Positions 17,604-25,683 of a stretch of DNA of 40,873 nt are shown here, one piece after another (position 1 is the first letter of the stretch; the number at the start of each line of letters is the position of its first letter). This DNA comes from Gemmatimonadota bacterium (GTDB taxonomy: Bacteria; Gemmatimonadota; Gemmatimonadetes; Gemmatimonadales; GWC2-71-9). A program made the translations under genes and the position numbers. The DNA lies in NCBI GenBank assembly GCA_016209985.1, contig JACQVB010000099.1, positions 1 through 40,873 of the forward strand. Reading direction: 5' to 3'. Under the pieces are notes generated by a model. That model was not told the DNA's origin and did no database searches. It saw only the letters and a program-made list of their open reading frames with translations.

Positions 17604-18752
17604 ATGCGTGACGTGGCGATTGTTGCCGCGGGAATGACCCCATTCGGCGAGCTCTGGCACGCCAGCCTGCGTGACCTGTGCGTCGAAGCCGCGATGGAGG
17701 CGTTGAAGAACGCCAAGACCGACCAGGTGGATGCCCTCTTCGTCGGCAACATGTCGGGCGGCCAGTTCGTGGGACAGGAGCATCTGGGCCCGCTCTTCGC
17801 CGACCAGCTCGGCATGAGCGGGGTCGCGGCCATGCGGGTGGAATCGGCCTGCGCCTCGGGCGGCACCGCGTTGCGCGCGGCGTTCGCGGAGATCGCCTCG
17901 GGATTGAGCGAAACGGCACTGGTGGTCGGCGTCGAGAAGATGACCGACGCCACCGACGTGACCGAGATCCTGGCCACGGCCGCCGATCAGGAGAACGAGG
18001 TCTACCACGGGATCACCTTCCCCGGACTCTATGCCCTGATCGCCCGGGCCCACATGCAGGCCTACGGCACCACGGAAGAGGACCTGTCCTGGGTCTCGGT
18101 CAAGAACCACAAGCAGGGCGCCTTGAATCCGAAGGCGCAGTTCCGCCGCGAGGTCACCGTGGAAGAAGTGATGAGCTCCTCGATGGTCTCCGATCCACTG
18201 CGGCTGCTGCACTGCTCCCCGGTGAGCGACGGTGCGGCGGCGGTGCTGCTCTGCCCTCTCAAGGAAGCGAAGAAATATACCGACCGCCCGGTCAAGATTC
18301 TGGCGAGCGGGCTGGCTACGGACTCGATGGCGCTGGCGGATCGGAGAGAGCTCGCGTCGCTCGACGCGGTCGAACGGTCCGCGCGCAAGGCGTACAAGAT
18401 GGCCGGCATGGGACCCCAGAACATGCAGGTAGCCGAAGTCCACGACTGCTTCGCCATCGCCGAGATCTGCTGTGTCGAAGCGCTCGGCCTGGTGGAAAAA
18501 GGAAAGGCGGGTTCCGCCGCCCGCACCGGCTACACCGCGCTGGGCGGATGTATTCCCGTCAATACCAGCGGCGGTCTCAAGTCCAAGGGTCATCCGGTCG
18601 GCGCGACCGGGGTGGCTCAGGCGATCGAGATTTTCGAGCAGCTGCGCGAGGAAGCCGGTGAGCGGCAGGTGGAAGGCGCCCGCATCGGTCTCACGCAGAA
18701 CATGGGCGGATCGGGTGCCAGCTCCGTGGTTCACATCTTTCAGAAAGTCTGA
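17604..18752 (+). CDS. Archaeal-type acetoacetyl-CoA thiolase
   Basis: 382 residues, of the SCP2-like thiolase group found in archaea. It joins two acetyl-CoA to acetoacetyl-CoA, a reaction that is unfavourable unless the product is handed on. The nucleophilic cysteine is C83 (RVESACASGGTAL). EVHDCFAIAE near residue 290 and SKGHPVGATGVAQ near 335 carry the catalytic histidines. The second cysteine of classical thiolases is replaced at the end by GGSGASS, as in archaeal members. AGGAGGGC precedes the ATG and the gap from the synthase is 12 bases. A 649-residue open frame on the other strand is a shadow. Confidence 0.92.
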   Translation: MRDVAIVAAGMTPFGELWHASLRDLCVEAAMEALKNAKTDQVDALFVGNMSGGQFVGQEHLGPLFADQLGMSGVAAMRVESACASGGTALRAAFAEIASGLSETALVVGVEKMTDATDVTEILATAADQENEVYHGITFPGLYALIARAHMQAYGTTEEDLSWVSVKNHKQGALNPKAQFRREVTVEEVMSSSMVSDPLRLLHCSPVSDGAAAVLLCPLKEAKKYTDRPVKILASGLATDSMALADRRELASLDAVERSARKAYKMAGMGPQNMQVAEVHDCFAIAEICCVEALGLVEKGKAGSAARTGYTALGGCIPVNTSGGLKSKGHPVGATGVAQAIEIFEQLREEAGERQVEGARIGLTQNMGGSGASSVVHIFQKV

Positions 18753-18754
18753 CC

Positions 18755-19147
18755 ATGCCGAGTCCCCGATATTGGAGAGAAGTCCCCAGCCGCTATCGCC
18801 TGGAGGCCGCGCGTTGCCTCGGCTGCGGCAAGGTCGCGTTTCCCGCCCGGCGGGTCTGCCCGCATTGCCGGGGCGAGCGCTGGGAGAACACGGCGCTTTC
18901 GCAACAGGGCAAGATCATAACCGCCACCGTGGTCCGGGTTGCCCCCGCCGAGTTCACCATGGAGGCACCGTATGCCGTGGCGGTGGTGGAAACGCCCGAA
19001 GGCGCCCGGCTCATGGCCCAGGTAGCGGACTGTGATCCGGCGACCGTTCAGCCGGGCATGGAGGTATCCCTCGAGTTCCGCCTCCTCCGGCAGGAGGGCC
19101 ACGGCGGAATCCTTTGCTACGGTCACAAGGCGGTACCTGCCGGCTAG
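18755..19147 (+). CDS. DUF35 zinc-ribbon/OB-fold partner protein
   Basis: 130 residues. An N-terminal zinc ribbon has C21, C24, C35 and C38 (CLGCG ... CPHC), and an OB-fold follows from about residue 50. In archaea the DUF35 protein bridges the thiolase and the HMG-CoA synthase so that they share a CoA-binding site. The start codon lies two bases after the thiolase stop, so translation is coupled, in keeping with fixed stoichiometry. It ends with GYGHKAVPAG-like residues at 19147. Confidence 0.92.
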   Translation: MPSPRYWREVPSRYRLEAARCLGCGKVAFPARRVCPHCRGERWENTALSQQGKIITATVVRVAPAEFTMEAPYAVAVVETPEGARLMAQVADCDPATVQPGMEVSLEFRLLRQEGHGGILCYGHKAVPAG

Positions 19148-19178
19148 ACGCGAAGTCTTTTTCGGCCAAGGAGGGCTC

Positions 19179-19355
19179 ATGCCCAAGGTGCAGATCCAGG
19201 CGGACCTGAGCGAAGAGCTGTTTCAGCGCTACGAAGGGGAAGCGGGGCGCAGCGGCGTACCGGTGCAGTCGCTCGTCGAAGAGACGGTCAAGATTCTGCT
19301 TCGCGAGATGGAGCGCCACGAGGCCGAAGGGGACGACGAGCCGATTCTGGTTTGA
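19179..19355 (+). CDS. Small ribbon-helix-helix-like protein
   Basis: 58 residues. A short strand (KVQIQADL) is followed by two helices (SEELFQRYEGEAGRSG and PVQSLVEETVKILLREMER), the plan of a ribbon-helix-helix DNA-binding protein. The tail EAEGDDEPILV is acidic. The ribosome site AAGGAGGG is excellent, at a spacing of about 5 bases, which argues for a real gene despite its size. It is 31 bases after the DUF35 gene and probably the fourth gene of the operon. It might regulate the operon. An antitoxin role is possible, but no toxin adjoins it. Confidence 0.7.
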   Translation: MPKVQIQADLSEELFQRYEGEAGRSGVPVQSLVEETVKILLREMERHEAEGDDEPILV

Positions 19356-19388
19356 GTCCTACCTCGGTTCGTCACCACCGGGGTTCCC

Positions 19389-20736
19389 ATGTGGTTGAAA
19401 AGTCTGTTCACGCTGCTCCCGCTCCTTCTGGGCGCGGGAACGTCCGCGTTCGCCCAGGCCCCCGCATCGCATCCCGCGACACTGGTATCCGATCGGGTCA
19501 TAGACACGCACTGGCGATTCCTCGCCGATGACGCGCTGGAAGGTCGCGCCGCCGGCACGCGGGGCGAGTGGCTCGCCGCGCAGTACGTCGCCGCGCAATT
19601 CCGCCGGCTCGGCCTGGAGCCGGCGGGAGATTCAGCGAGCTATTACCAGCGATTCACTCTCCTCGGTTACCGGCCAGCGGGATGAGGCAAGGCGGCGCGG
19701 CGCGATCGCGGTGCTCTTTGCCGCTCATCCCGACCGCGGCGCGGTCAACTGGGATTCCTGGTCGCGCCGGTATCTCGCTTTCGGCTGGATTCGCGGCGAC
19801 GATCCCGATCCGCTGAAGCTCGTCGGGCTGCTGCATCCCACTAGGGCCGATTCGCTGGCTCGTGGTACCGGTACGTCGTTTGAAGCACTGGCACGCGCGG
19901 CCGACGTAACCACGTTCCGGCCTCGAAGCCTGGGAGGGATCCGGCTTCGCACACAGGGGACGATCGACCAGCGCGTAACCGCGATGAACGTGGTGGGCTG
20001 CCTCCCAGGCCAGAACCGCCAGAACGAGATGGTGCTACTCGGGGGCCATTACGATCACTTGGGGATCGGTCCCGCCGAGAACGGGGATTCGATCTACAAC
20101 GGCGCCCTCGATAATGCGTCGGGCACCGCCACGCTGCTCGGCGCCGCCGAAGCGCTCGCGGCGAGCGGCGTACGACCCAATCGGTCGATCTGCTTCATCG
20201 CGTTCAGTGCCGAGGAACGCGGGTTGCTGGGATCCCAGGCGTTCGTCGCCCGGGAACGGAACCCGGGCCGGATCGTGGCGATGGTCAACATCGACGGGGC
20301 CAATGTGTGGGGCCGCACCCGCGACGTCGCCGTCCTGGGGGCGGATCAATCGACGCTGGGCGAGACCTTCCGCCGCGCGGCGGCCGCGGAAGGCCTGACC
20401 GTTACCGTCCACCCCATCGAGGTGCGCCAGCGATTCTACTTCCGGTCGGATCACATCAGCTTCGCCCGGGTCGGCATCCCCTCGCTGTTCGTGCGCCGGG
20501 GCAAGGAGCTGGAGGATGGCGGCGCCGTGGTGTGGCAGCAGCGCTTTGACGAGTACTATGGAACCCGCTACCACAAGCCGGGCGATCACATCCTGCCCTG
20601 GCACACGACCACCGGGACTGCGCAGCAGGCGCGCGTGATGCTGCGCGTGGCACTGGACGTGGCCAACGATCCCGGCCGGCCGACCTGGGTGGAGGCGTCG
20701 GAGTTTCGGACCGCCGCTGCGGCCCTGGTACGCTGA
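19389..20736 (+). pseudogene. M28-family zinc peptidase, broken by deletion and frameshift
   Basis: Two pieces of one gene lie in different frames. The first (19389-19685) has a signal peptide and LADDALEGRAAGTRGEWLAAQY, and stops at TGA 19683-19685 after TLLGYRPAG. The second resumes at 19681 with DEARRRGAIAVLF and runs to 20736. It holds the complete two-zinc aminopeptidase core: GGHYDHLG, NGALDNASGT, FSAEERGLLGS, NIDGANVWG and YHKPGDHI. Related exported peptidases have a protease-associated domain between these parts, so I infer that roughly 80-100 residues were lost out of frame. Without the signal-bearing part the enzyme could not be exported. Confidence 0.8.
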
Positions 20737-20805
20737 TCTCGAAGACGTCTGCAGACGGCTGGGGGCCGAGGCCGCGAGTAGACTCGCGGTTCGGCTGAGA
20801 CCATC

Positions 20806-22632
20806 TCACATGGCGCACTCTCCTTCACCGCGCTCGACCTTGTAAACGCCGCTCCGTTCCCAATCCTGATAGAAATCGGGCCGCGCCGGATCGAACGTCG
20901 GGATCTGGTTGAATCGCTCGACGATCGCCTCGAACGCTTCCCTTCCCACTCGGTCGACGAAGGCCCCGAACACCTCCTCCGGCTGCCGCTGCTCGCGGTA
21001 GTAGCTCAGCACCGCGACGACCGCCGAGGGGAGCGCTTTGGCCGGCACCCTGCCTCTGAGTCGCGCCCCGTACCGCACCCTGCTCCCCTGGTACATCCCG
21101 CCGAGGAAGACCTCGTAGGCGGGGACGAACATCTTCTGGTCGCCCCGGGTGGCCGCGCCGTGGAACCCGAGGTCTGCCAGGTGATGCTGGGCGCAACCGT
21201 TCGGGCAGCCACTGATCCGCAAGTGCATCTGCTCGATCAGCGGGTCCTGGGCCAGCTCCGGATGGGCCTCCAGTACCGTCCGCACCGCCCGATTGAGGCC
21301 CATCGACGCGGTGATCCCGAGCTTGCACGAATCCGTCCCCGGACAGGAAACGACGTCCACCACTCGCTGCGCTCCGGGCTGGCCGAGCCCCAGGGCCGAA
21401 AGGTGGGTCCACAGCTCACGCAGCCGGCCGCCGGGCACCCACCGGATAACGACGTTCTGGTCGTGGGTGGATCGCACCTGTCCGGTCCCGTATTCGCGCG
21501 CTGCTGCACCCAGCCCGCGACACTGCTCCGGGGTTACGTCGCCGGCGGGGACCGTGACGAACGCCGCGTAGTAGCCGGCCTGTTTCTGCGGTACGGCGTT
21601 GGTGCGGAGCCAGGCGGGGAAGTCGCCCGCCTCCGCGGCCGGCGGCGTGAACGCCACCGGCGCCGGAATCTTGCCTTCACCCGAGACGCCCGAGCGCAGC
21701 GCATCCAGGTCGATCGGCTCGGCCGCCCAGGGCTCCTTCAGCTCCTTCTCCACCAGCTCCCGGAAAGCGTCGATGCCGATGCGCTTGATGAGCACCTTGA
21801 TGCGCGCGCGCATGCGGTTCTTCCGGAGCTCGTCCGACCGGTTGAACACCCGCAGCACCGCTTCCGCCACCCGGAGATAGGCGCCGTCGTCCGCCGTGGC
21901 GAAGTCATACAGCTCGGCTGCGAGGACCGGCTCGATCGACGTTCCGCCGCCGACCACGATGCGAAATCCGCGGACCGCGGTCCCGTTCTCCTGGCGGATC
22001 GTCCCAATGAACCCCAGGTCGTGGATGCGCACGACGGCGTGGTCCTCCCGGCACCCGACGAACGCCGTTTTGACTTTCCGCGGCATCTTCTGGGTGAAGG
22101 GGCGCCGGACGAAGTGCCGGGCGTACGCCGCCGCGTATGGCGTGGCGTCGAAGATCTCGTCGGGGCAGACTCCGGCGAGGGGGCAGCCGGTGACGTTGCG
22201 GACCGTATTCCCGCAGGCCTCCCGGGTCGTCAGCCCGACGGCGCCCAGCATGCGCATGAGACGCGAGGTCGCCTCCAGCGGAACATGGTGGAGCTGCAGG
22301 TTCTCTCGGGTGGTGAAGTGGCCCTTGCGGAGCGGGGCGACCTGCTCGATCACGTCGGCGAGCACGTCGAGCTGCCGCGCGTGCAGCCACCCCAGGGGAA
22401 TTTTGACGCGCACCATCTGGCGGTCGGGCTGGCGCTGACCGTAGACACCGCGCAGCAACCGATGGCCCTGGAACTCGGTTTCGCTGATCTCACCCGCTCG
22501 GAAGCGGGCGACCAGCGCATCGAACGCGACCACTTCGTCGGAGAGATAGGGAATGATTCCGGGGACGTTCGGTGTGCGCTCCGCCTCCGGTGGGTGATCA
22601 ACGCCGGGGACCGGCGTGAGCTGCGTCGTCAT
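20806..22632 (-). CDS. sir: Siroheme-dependent sulfite/nitrite reductase (ferredoxin type)
   Basis: 608 residues. It carries two copies of the ferredoxin-like half-domain and the 4Fe-4S/siroheme domain. The cluster ligands are C430 and C436 (CPGTDSC) and C476 and C480 (SGCPNGC). The siroheme-contacting RKGHFTTRENLQLHHV is at about 102-117. It transfers six electrons to sulfite (or nitrite). The neighbouring siroheme and cysteine synthase genes favour sulfite, but I cannot exclude nitrite. The start overlaps the cysG stop as ATGA. It is the last gene of the operon. A short palindrome (CGTCTGCAGACG, 20746-20757) lies beyond its stop but lacks a T-tract. Confidence 0.9.
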   Translation of the reverse strand: MTTQLTPVPGVDHPPEAERTPNVPGIIPYLSDEVVAFDALVARFRAGEISETEFQGHRLLRGVYGQRQPDRQMVRVKIPLGWLHARQLDVLADVIEQVAPLRKGHFTTRENLQLHHVPLEATSRLMRMLGAVGLTTREACGNTVRNVTGCPLAGVCPDEIFDATPYAAAYARHFVRRPFTQKMPRKVKTAFVGCREDHAVVRIHDLGFIGTIRQENGTAVRGFRIVVGGGTSIEPVLAAELYDFATADDGAYLRVAEAVLRVFNRSDELRKNRMRARIKVLIKRIGIDAFRELVEKELKEPWAAEPIDLDALRSGVSGEGKIPAPVAFTPPAAEAGDFPAWLRTNAVPQKQAGYYAAFVTVPAGDVTPEQCRGLGAAAREYGTGQVRSTHDQNVVIRWVPGGRLRELWTHLSALGLGQPGAQRVVDVVSCPGTDSCKLGITASMGLNRAVRTVLEAHPELAQDPLIEQMHLRISGCPNGCAQHHLADLGFHGAATRGDQKMFVPAYEVFLGGMYQGSRVRYGARLRGRVPAKALPSAVVAVLSYYREQRQPEEVFGAFVDRVGREAFEAIVERFNQIPTFDPARPDFYQDWERSGVYKVERGEGECAM

Positions 22633-24056
22633 AGAGAGTCTCCCACGAGGAGCGGTTCGGCCGCCGGCAGAACCACGTCAGCATTGCCCGCGAGGATTCC
22701 GCGCACCCGGACGACCTCGCCCACGATCAGCGTGGCGGGCGGCTCCAGGTTCGACGCCTGAACGAGATCGGCGATGGTGGCGAGGGTAGCAACCACCACC
22801 CGCTGATCCGGAAGCGTCCCGTTCGCCACCACCGCCGCCGGGACATCGGAAGCGCAACCCTCGCTGAGCAGGCGAGCCGTGATGTTGGCCAGGGTGCGGA
22901 GGCCCATCAGCACGACCAGGGTCGGCACCCGGGCGAGCGCGGACCAATCGAGATCGGACTCGCCGTCGCATTCGTGACCGGTCACCACCGCGAACCCCGA
23001 GGAGAAGCGCCGGTGAGTGACCGGAATGCCGGCCGCCGCCGGCACCGCCAGCGCCGAGCTGATGCCCGGCACCACCGTAAACGGCACGCCCGCTTTCTGT
23101 AACGCCTCGCATTCCTCGGCGCCGCGTCCGAACACGAACGGGTCACCACCCTTGAGTCGCACCACGGTTCGGCCGGCGCGGGCCAGGCCGACCAGCAGGT
23201 CATTGATCTGTGGCTGAGGCGTACCGTGACAGCGCGTGTCCTTGCCCACGTAAATGCGCTCTGCATCGGCGCGAGAGCGCTCCAGCAGGTGGGGGTGCAC
23301 CAGCCGGTCGTACACCACCACCTCCGCCCCGCGCAGCAGCTCGAGCCCCCGGACGGTGATCAGCCCCGGATCGCCGGGGCCGGCCCCGACCAGGTACACG
23401 TGGCCCTGGCTCGCTTTCGGCGCCTCGCCCGACACCACCGTTGTCACCCGACGAGCGGCACCGACCGTGTCTCCTCGTCGCACCGCGTCCAGCAGGTGAG
23501 CATCGCCCACGATCTGGTACCACAGCCGGGTTCGAGTCGCCGGGTCCGGGACCCGCGCGGCGATTTCTTCTCGCAGGGATCCCAGCAGATCCGCCAGGGC
23601 TCCATATTCCGGCCCGACCAGCGCGGCGATGCGCTCGCGGAGCCTCACCGCGAGCGCCGGGCTCTTGCCGCCGGTAGAAACCGCGACTGTCACGGCGCCT
23701 TGCCGGTGGACCGAAGGCGCGATGAAGCTGCAATGAGGCAGGTCGTCGACGGCATTGAGCGGGATACCGCACCGCTCCGCCTCTTCCCACACCTGCCGGT
23801 TCACTGCCCGGTCATCGGTCGCGGCGATTGCGAGAAACGCGCCCTCCAGGTCGCCGGCGCGATATTCGCGCCACATGATCTCGACGCCGCCCAGCTCCGC
23901 CAGCTCCTCGAGTCCGGCCGAGGCCTCAGGAGCGATCACCGTAACGGCGGCGCCCGCGTCGCGCAGCCCGCGGACCTTCTGCACCGCTACCGCACCCCCG
24001 CCGATTACGACGGCACGCCGCCCCCGCAGGTTCAGCAACACCGGATAGAAGGTCAT
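22629..24056 (-). CDS. cysG: Trifunctional siroheme synthase
   Basis: 475 residues. The N-terminal part is precorrin-2 dehydrogenase/sirohydrochlorin ferrochelatase: a GGGAVAVQK nucleotide site near residues 18-26, and NAVDDLPHCSF with the Asp used in both reactions. The C-terminal part from about residue 218 is uroporphyrinogen-III C-methyltransferase: VYLVGAGPGDPGLIT, RLKGGDPFVFGRGAEE and SALAVPAAAGIPVTHR. Together they make siroheme, the cofactor of the reductase encoded next. Both ends overlap the neighbours by four bases (ATGA), so the three proteins are made together. Confidence 0.95.
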   Translation of the reverse strand: MTFYPVLLNLRGRRAVVIGGGAVAVQKVRGLRDAGAAVTVIAPEASAGLEELAELGGVEIMWREYRAGDLEGAFLAIAATDDRAVNRQVWEEAERCGIPLNAVDDLPHCSFIAPSVHRQGAVTVAVSTGGKSPALAVRLRERIAALVGPEYGALADLLGSLREEIAARVPDPATRTRLWYQIVGDAHLLDAVRRGDTVGAARRVTTVVSGEAPKASQGHVYLVGAGPGDPGLITVRGLELLRGAEVVVYDRLVHPHLLERSRADAERIYVGKDTRCHGTPQPQINDLLVGLARAGRTVVRLKGGDPFVFGRGAEECEALQKAGVPFTVVPGISSALAVPAAAGIPVTHRRFSSGFAVVTGHECDGESDLDWSALARVPTLVVLMGLRTLANITARLLSEGCASDVPAAVVANGTLPDQRVVVATLATIADLVQASNLEPPATLIVGEVVRVRGILAGNADVVLPAAEPLLVGDSL

Positions 24057-25009
24057 GTTTGCTGTAGCCTCTGAAACTCGGACAGGTAGCGCTGGCCGCC
24101 GTCGGGAGCGATGACCACCACCACCGGATTCTCTCCGTCGGGCCCGCGGGCGCCACCGCGCACCAGCCGCTCCACGGCCGCAACGGCAGCGCCGGTCGAC
24201 CAGCCCACGAACAGGCCGTCCCGGGCCGCCAGCAGGCGGACCATTGCCTCCGCATCTTCGGTCGAGACGAACAGGGTCCGGTCAACGGACGAGGGGTGGT
24301 AGATCGGCGGGACGATCGCCGCGTCCATTCGCTTGAGTCCCTCCAGACCGTGGAAGGAACTGTCCGGTTCCACCGCGACGAGCTGGATCTCGGGGCGCTT
24401 TTCTTTCAGGAATTTTCCGGTCCCCATCAGGGTCCCGCTGGTGCCGATGCCCGCCACGAGGTGCGTCACCGTCCCGCCGGTCGCCCGCCAGATCTCGGGA
24501 CCGGTGGTCGAGTAATGCGAGCGTGGATTGGCCGGGTTGCCGTACTGGTCGGCGTACCAGAACCGGTCGGGTTGGCTCTGGGCCAGCTCGCGCGCGCGCC
24601 GAATCGCCCCGTCGCTTCCCTCCAGCGGATCGGTCTGGATGACCTCCGCCCCGAACACGGCCAGCAGCTTCCGGCGTTCGACCGACGCATTGGCCGGAAC
24701 ACAGACGGTCACGCCGGCGCCGGCCGCGGCGCCCAGCAGCGCATAGCCGATGGCCGTGTTGCCGCTCGATGCGTCGAGCAGCCGCCGCCCCGGCAAGGCA
24801 CCCTCGCGGAACCCCGCACGCAGGATCTCCCGGGCCGGGCGGTCCTTGACTGAGCCGCTGGGGTTCTGCCACTCGGCCTTGAGGAACACGCGGTGGCGCT
24901 CCCCGTTGCCCGGAAGGTCCAGCGGGATCAGCGGGGTGTTGCCCACCAGCTGCCAGACAGCCGGTTCTTTCGCCGAGACACGCGGCGGTTCCAAGGTCGC
25001 TTTCATCAC
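24053..25009 (-). CDS. cysM: PLP-dependent cysteine synthase, CysM-like
   Basis: 318 residues. It makes cysteine from an activated serine and sulfide (or a sulfur carrier). The PLP lysine is K55 in NPSGSVKDRP. ASSGNTAIGYA binds substrate, and GIGTSGTLMGTGKFL binds the phosphate. YADQYGNPANPRSHYSTTGPEI and the SVERRKLL stretch resemble actinobacterial CysM, which prefers O-phosphoserine. The choice between O-acetylserine and O-phosphoserine is open. MetMet starts the frame; the ribosome site AGGAGTG lies just ahead. It is the first gene of the operon, and the leader at 25049-25301 controls entry to it. Confidence 0.9.
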   Translation of the reverse strand: MMKATLEPPRVSAKEPAVWQLVGNTPLIPLDLPGNGERHRVFLKAEWQNPSGSVKDRPAREILRAGFREGALPGRRLLDASSGNTAIGYALLGAAAGAGVTVCVPANASVERRKLLAVFGAEVIQTDPLEGSDGAIRRARELAQSQPDRFWYADQYGNPANPRSHYSTTGPEIWRATGGTVTHLVAGIGTSGTLMGTGKFLKEKRPEIQLVAVEPDSSFHGLEGLKRMDAAIVPPIYHPSSVDRTLFVSTEDAEAMVRLLAARDGLFVGWSTGAAVAAVERLVRGGARGPDGENPVVVVIAPDGGQRYLSEFQRLQQT

Positions 25010-25048
25010 ACTCCTGACGCTCCTGGCTCCCGGGATCCCCGGGGGGCG

Positions 25049-25089
25049 AAAAACAAAAAGGCCGCGAGACCGTTGGGGGACTCGCGACC
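25049..25089 (-). terminator. Rho-independent terminator (attenuator) before cysM
   Basis: On the minus strand GGTCGCGAG (25089-25081) pairs with CTCGCGGCC (25068-25060), nine pairs with one G-U, and is followed by TTTTTGTTTTT. It ends about 40 bases before the cysM start and after the leader peptide, so it would stop most transcripts unless its 5' arm is captured. The leader segment GGGAGACCCGACC (25174-25162) can pair with that arm (GGTCG and TCCC), giving a candidate antiterminator. Confidence 0.8.
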
Positions 25090-25109
25090 AGTGAGACTTG
25101 CTCGATGAC

Positions 25110-25123
25110 GGGGCTCTAGCCCC
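25110..25123 (-). other. Small hairpin between leader peptide and terminator
   Basis: GGGGCTAGAGCCCC forms a five-pair stem with a short loop, 12 bases after the leader-peptide stop codon. It could be a pause site or part of the switch between the antiterminator and terminator folds. Confidence 0.5.
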
Positions 25124-25134
25124 TGAAAGAACCT

Positions 25135-25239
25135 CTATCCATCATTCGCGCGCAGCACCGTGGTCGGGTCTCCCATGGGCATACACATGGGCCGACAACA
25201 ACAACACGGGCAGAAGACCTGGGCGCGCTGGCTCGACAT
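25135..25239 (-). CDS. Cysteine-rich leader peptide (34 residues), attenuator
   Basis: ATG at 25239 to TAG at 25137-25135. The peptide holds six cysteines: Cys10, then Cys12-Cys15 in a row (TGC CCG TGT TGT TGT TGT), and Cys19 between two methionines (segment FCPCCCCRPMCM). It encodes no recognisable domain. It sits between a good promoter (25301-25273) and a terminator (25089-25049) in front of the cysteine synthase operon. I infer that ribosomes stall at the Cys run when charged Cys-tRNA is scarce, leaving 25174-25162 free to pair with the terminator's 5' arm, so the operon is read. Polycysteine leader peptides that attenuate cysteine genes are known in mycobacteria. No strong ribosome site is seen (GAG at about -14). 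Confidence 0.75.
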   Translation of the reverse strand: MSSQRAQVFCPCCCCRPMCMPMGDPTTVLRANDG

Positions 25240-25272
25240 GGTATAGTTGTTCTCGTTCGTTCCGATGGGGAA

Positions 25273-25301
25273 AGGCTATCTCTCACCTCAGCGCGGGTCA
25301 A
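25273..25301 (-). promoter_or_regulatory. Promoter of the cysM-cysG-sir operon leader
   Basis: TTGACC (25301-25296) and TAGCCT (25278-25273) are exactly 17 bases apart on the minus strand. Transcription would begin near 25266, about 27 bases before the leader-peptide ATG. A TATACC just before that ATG is a second candidate -10 box, but has no -35 partner and would start inside the peptide. Confidence 0.6.
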
Positions 25302-25384
25302 GTCCCGGGGGCCGTCCCTGGCGCCTGATCGCGAGGACACCGCGCTTATGTAACCTTCGATAGGACCCCTCTTTCGAAGGATGT

Positions 25385-25683
25385 ATGCGACTTTTCCGTC
25401 TGCTTCTCGTCGTTGCCGCCTCGAGCACTCCACAGCTTCTCACTGCCCAATCGACCTTGTACCGGCCACCCAATCTCGGAAACATGTGGGACCGAATGGG
25501 TGGCGCTGGTCGCCGGACTGCTCAGCGCCAACGTGCCGGCGCCGCCCGTGCGCTGGAGTGGCGCGGGCGGGCTCGCGGACACGCCGTTACCGGGAATCGA
25601 GACCGCGTCGCGGGAGTACCGGCAGCCAAATGAGGAGGAGGTTGAGCGAGAGGGTCGGGGCGTTGGGCCGAGCCTGAACGCGA
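25385..25683 (+). pseudogene. Remnant of an exported porin-like protein
   Basis: GAAGG lies 4 bases before the ATG at 25385, and residues 1-22 form a signal peptide (LFRLLLVVAASSTPQLLTAQ) followed by STLYRPPNLGNMWD. That junction resembles the mature start of small exported proteins I associate with Gemmatimonadota. Beyond about 25490 this frame turns into arginine-rich shadow sequence, while a second frame gives plausible protein (VPAPPVRWSGAG, GIETASREYRQPNEEE). A frameshift or deletion is the simplest reading. The hairpin CCTTCGA ... TCGAAGG (25353-25380) stands just before it. Confidence 0.4.

Noticed and set aside
16785-18734. A 649-residue leftward open frame
   Set aside because: It covers the HMG-CoA synthase and thiolase genes on the other strand. 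Those have all catalytic residues; this frame has none of any family.
25049-25301. T-box or SAM riboswitch ahead of cysM
   Set aside because: I found no T-box consensus (AGGGTGG-ACCGCG) and no SAM-I core. The polycysteine frame and terminator explain the leader better.
25098-25328. Rightward 76-residue frame across the cys leader
   Set aside because: No ribosome site and no motif; it is the complement of the leader peptide and promoter region.
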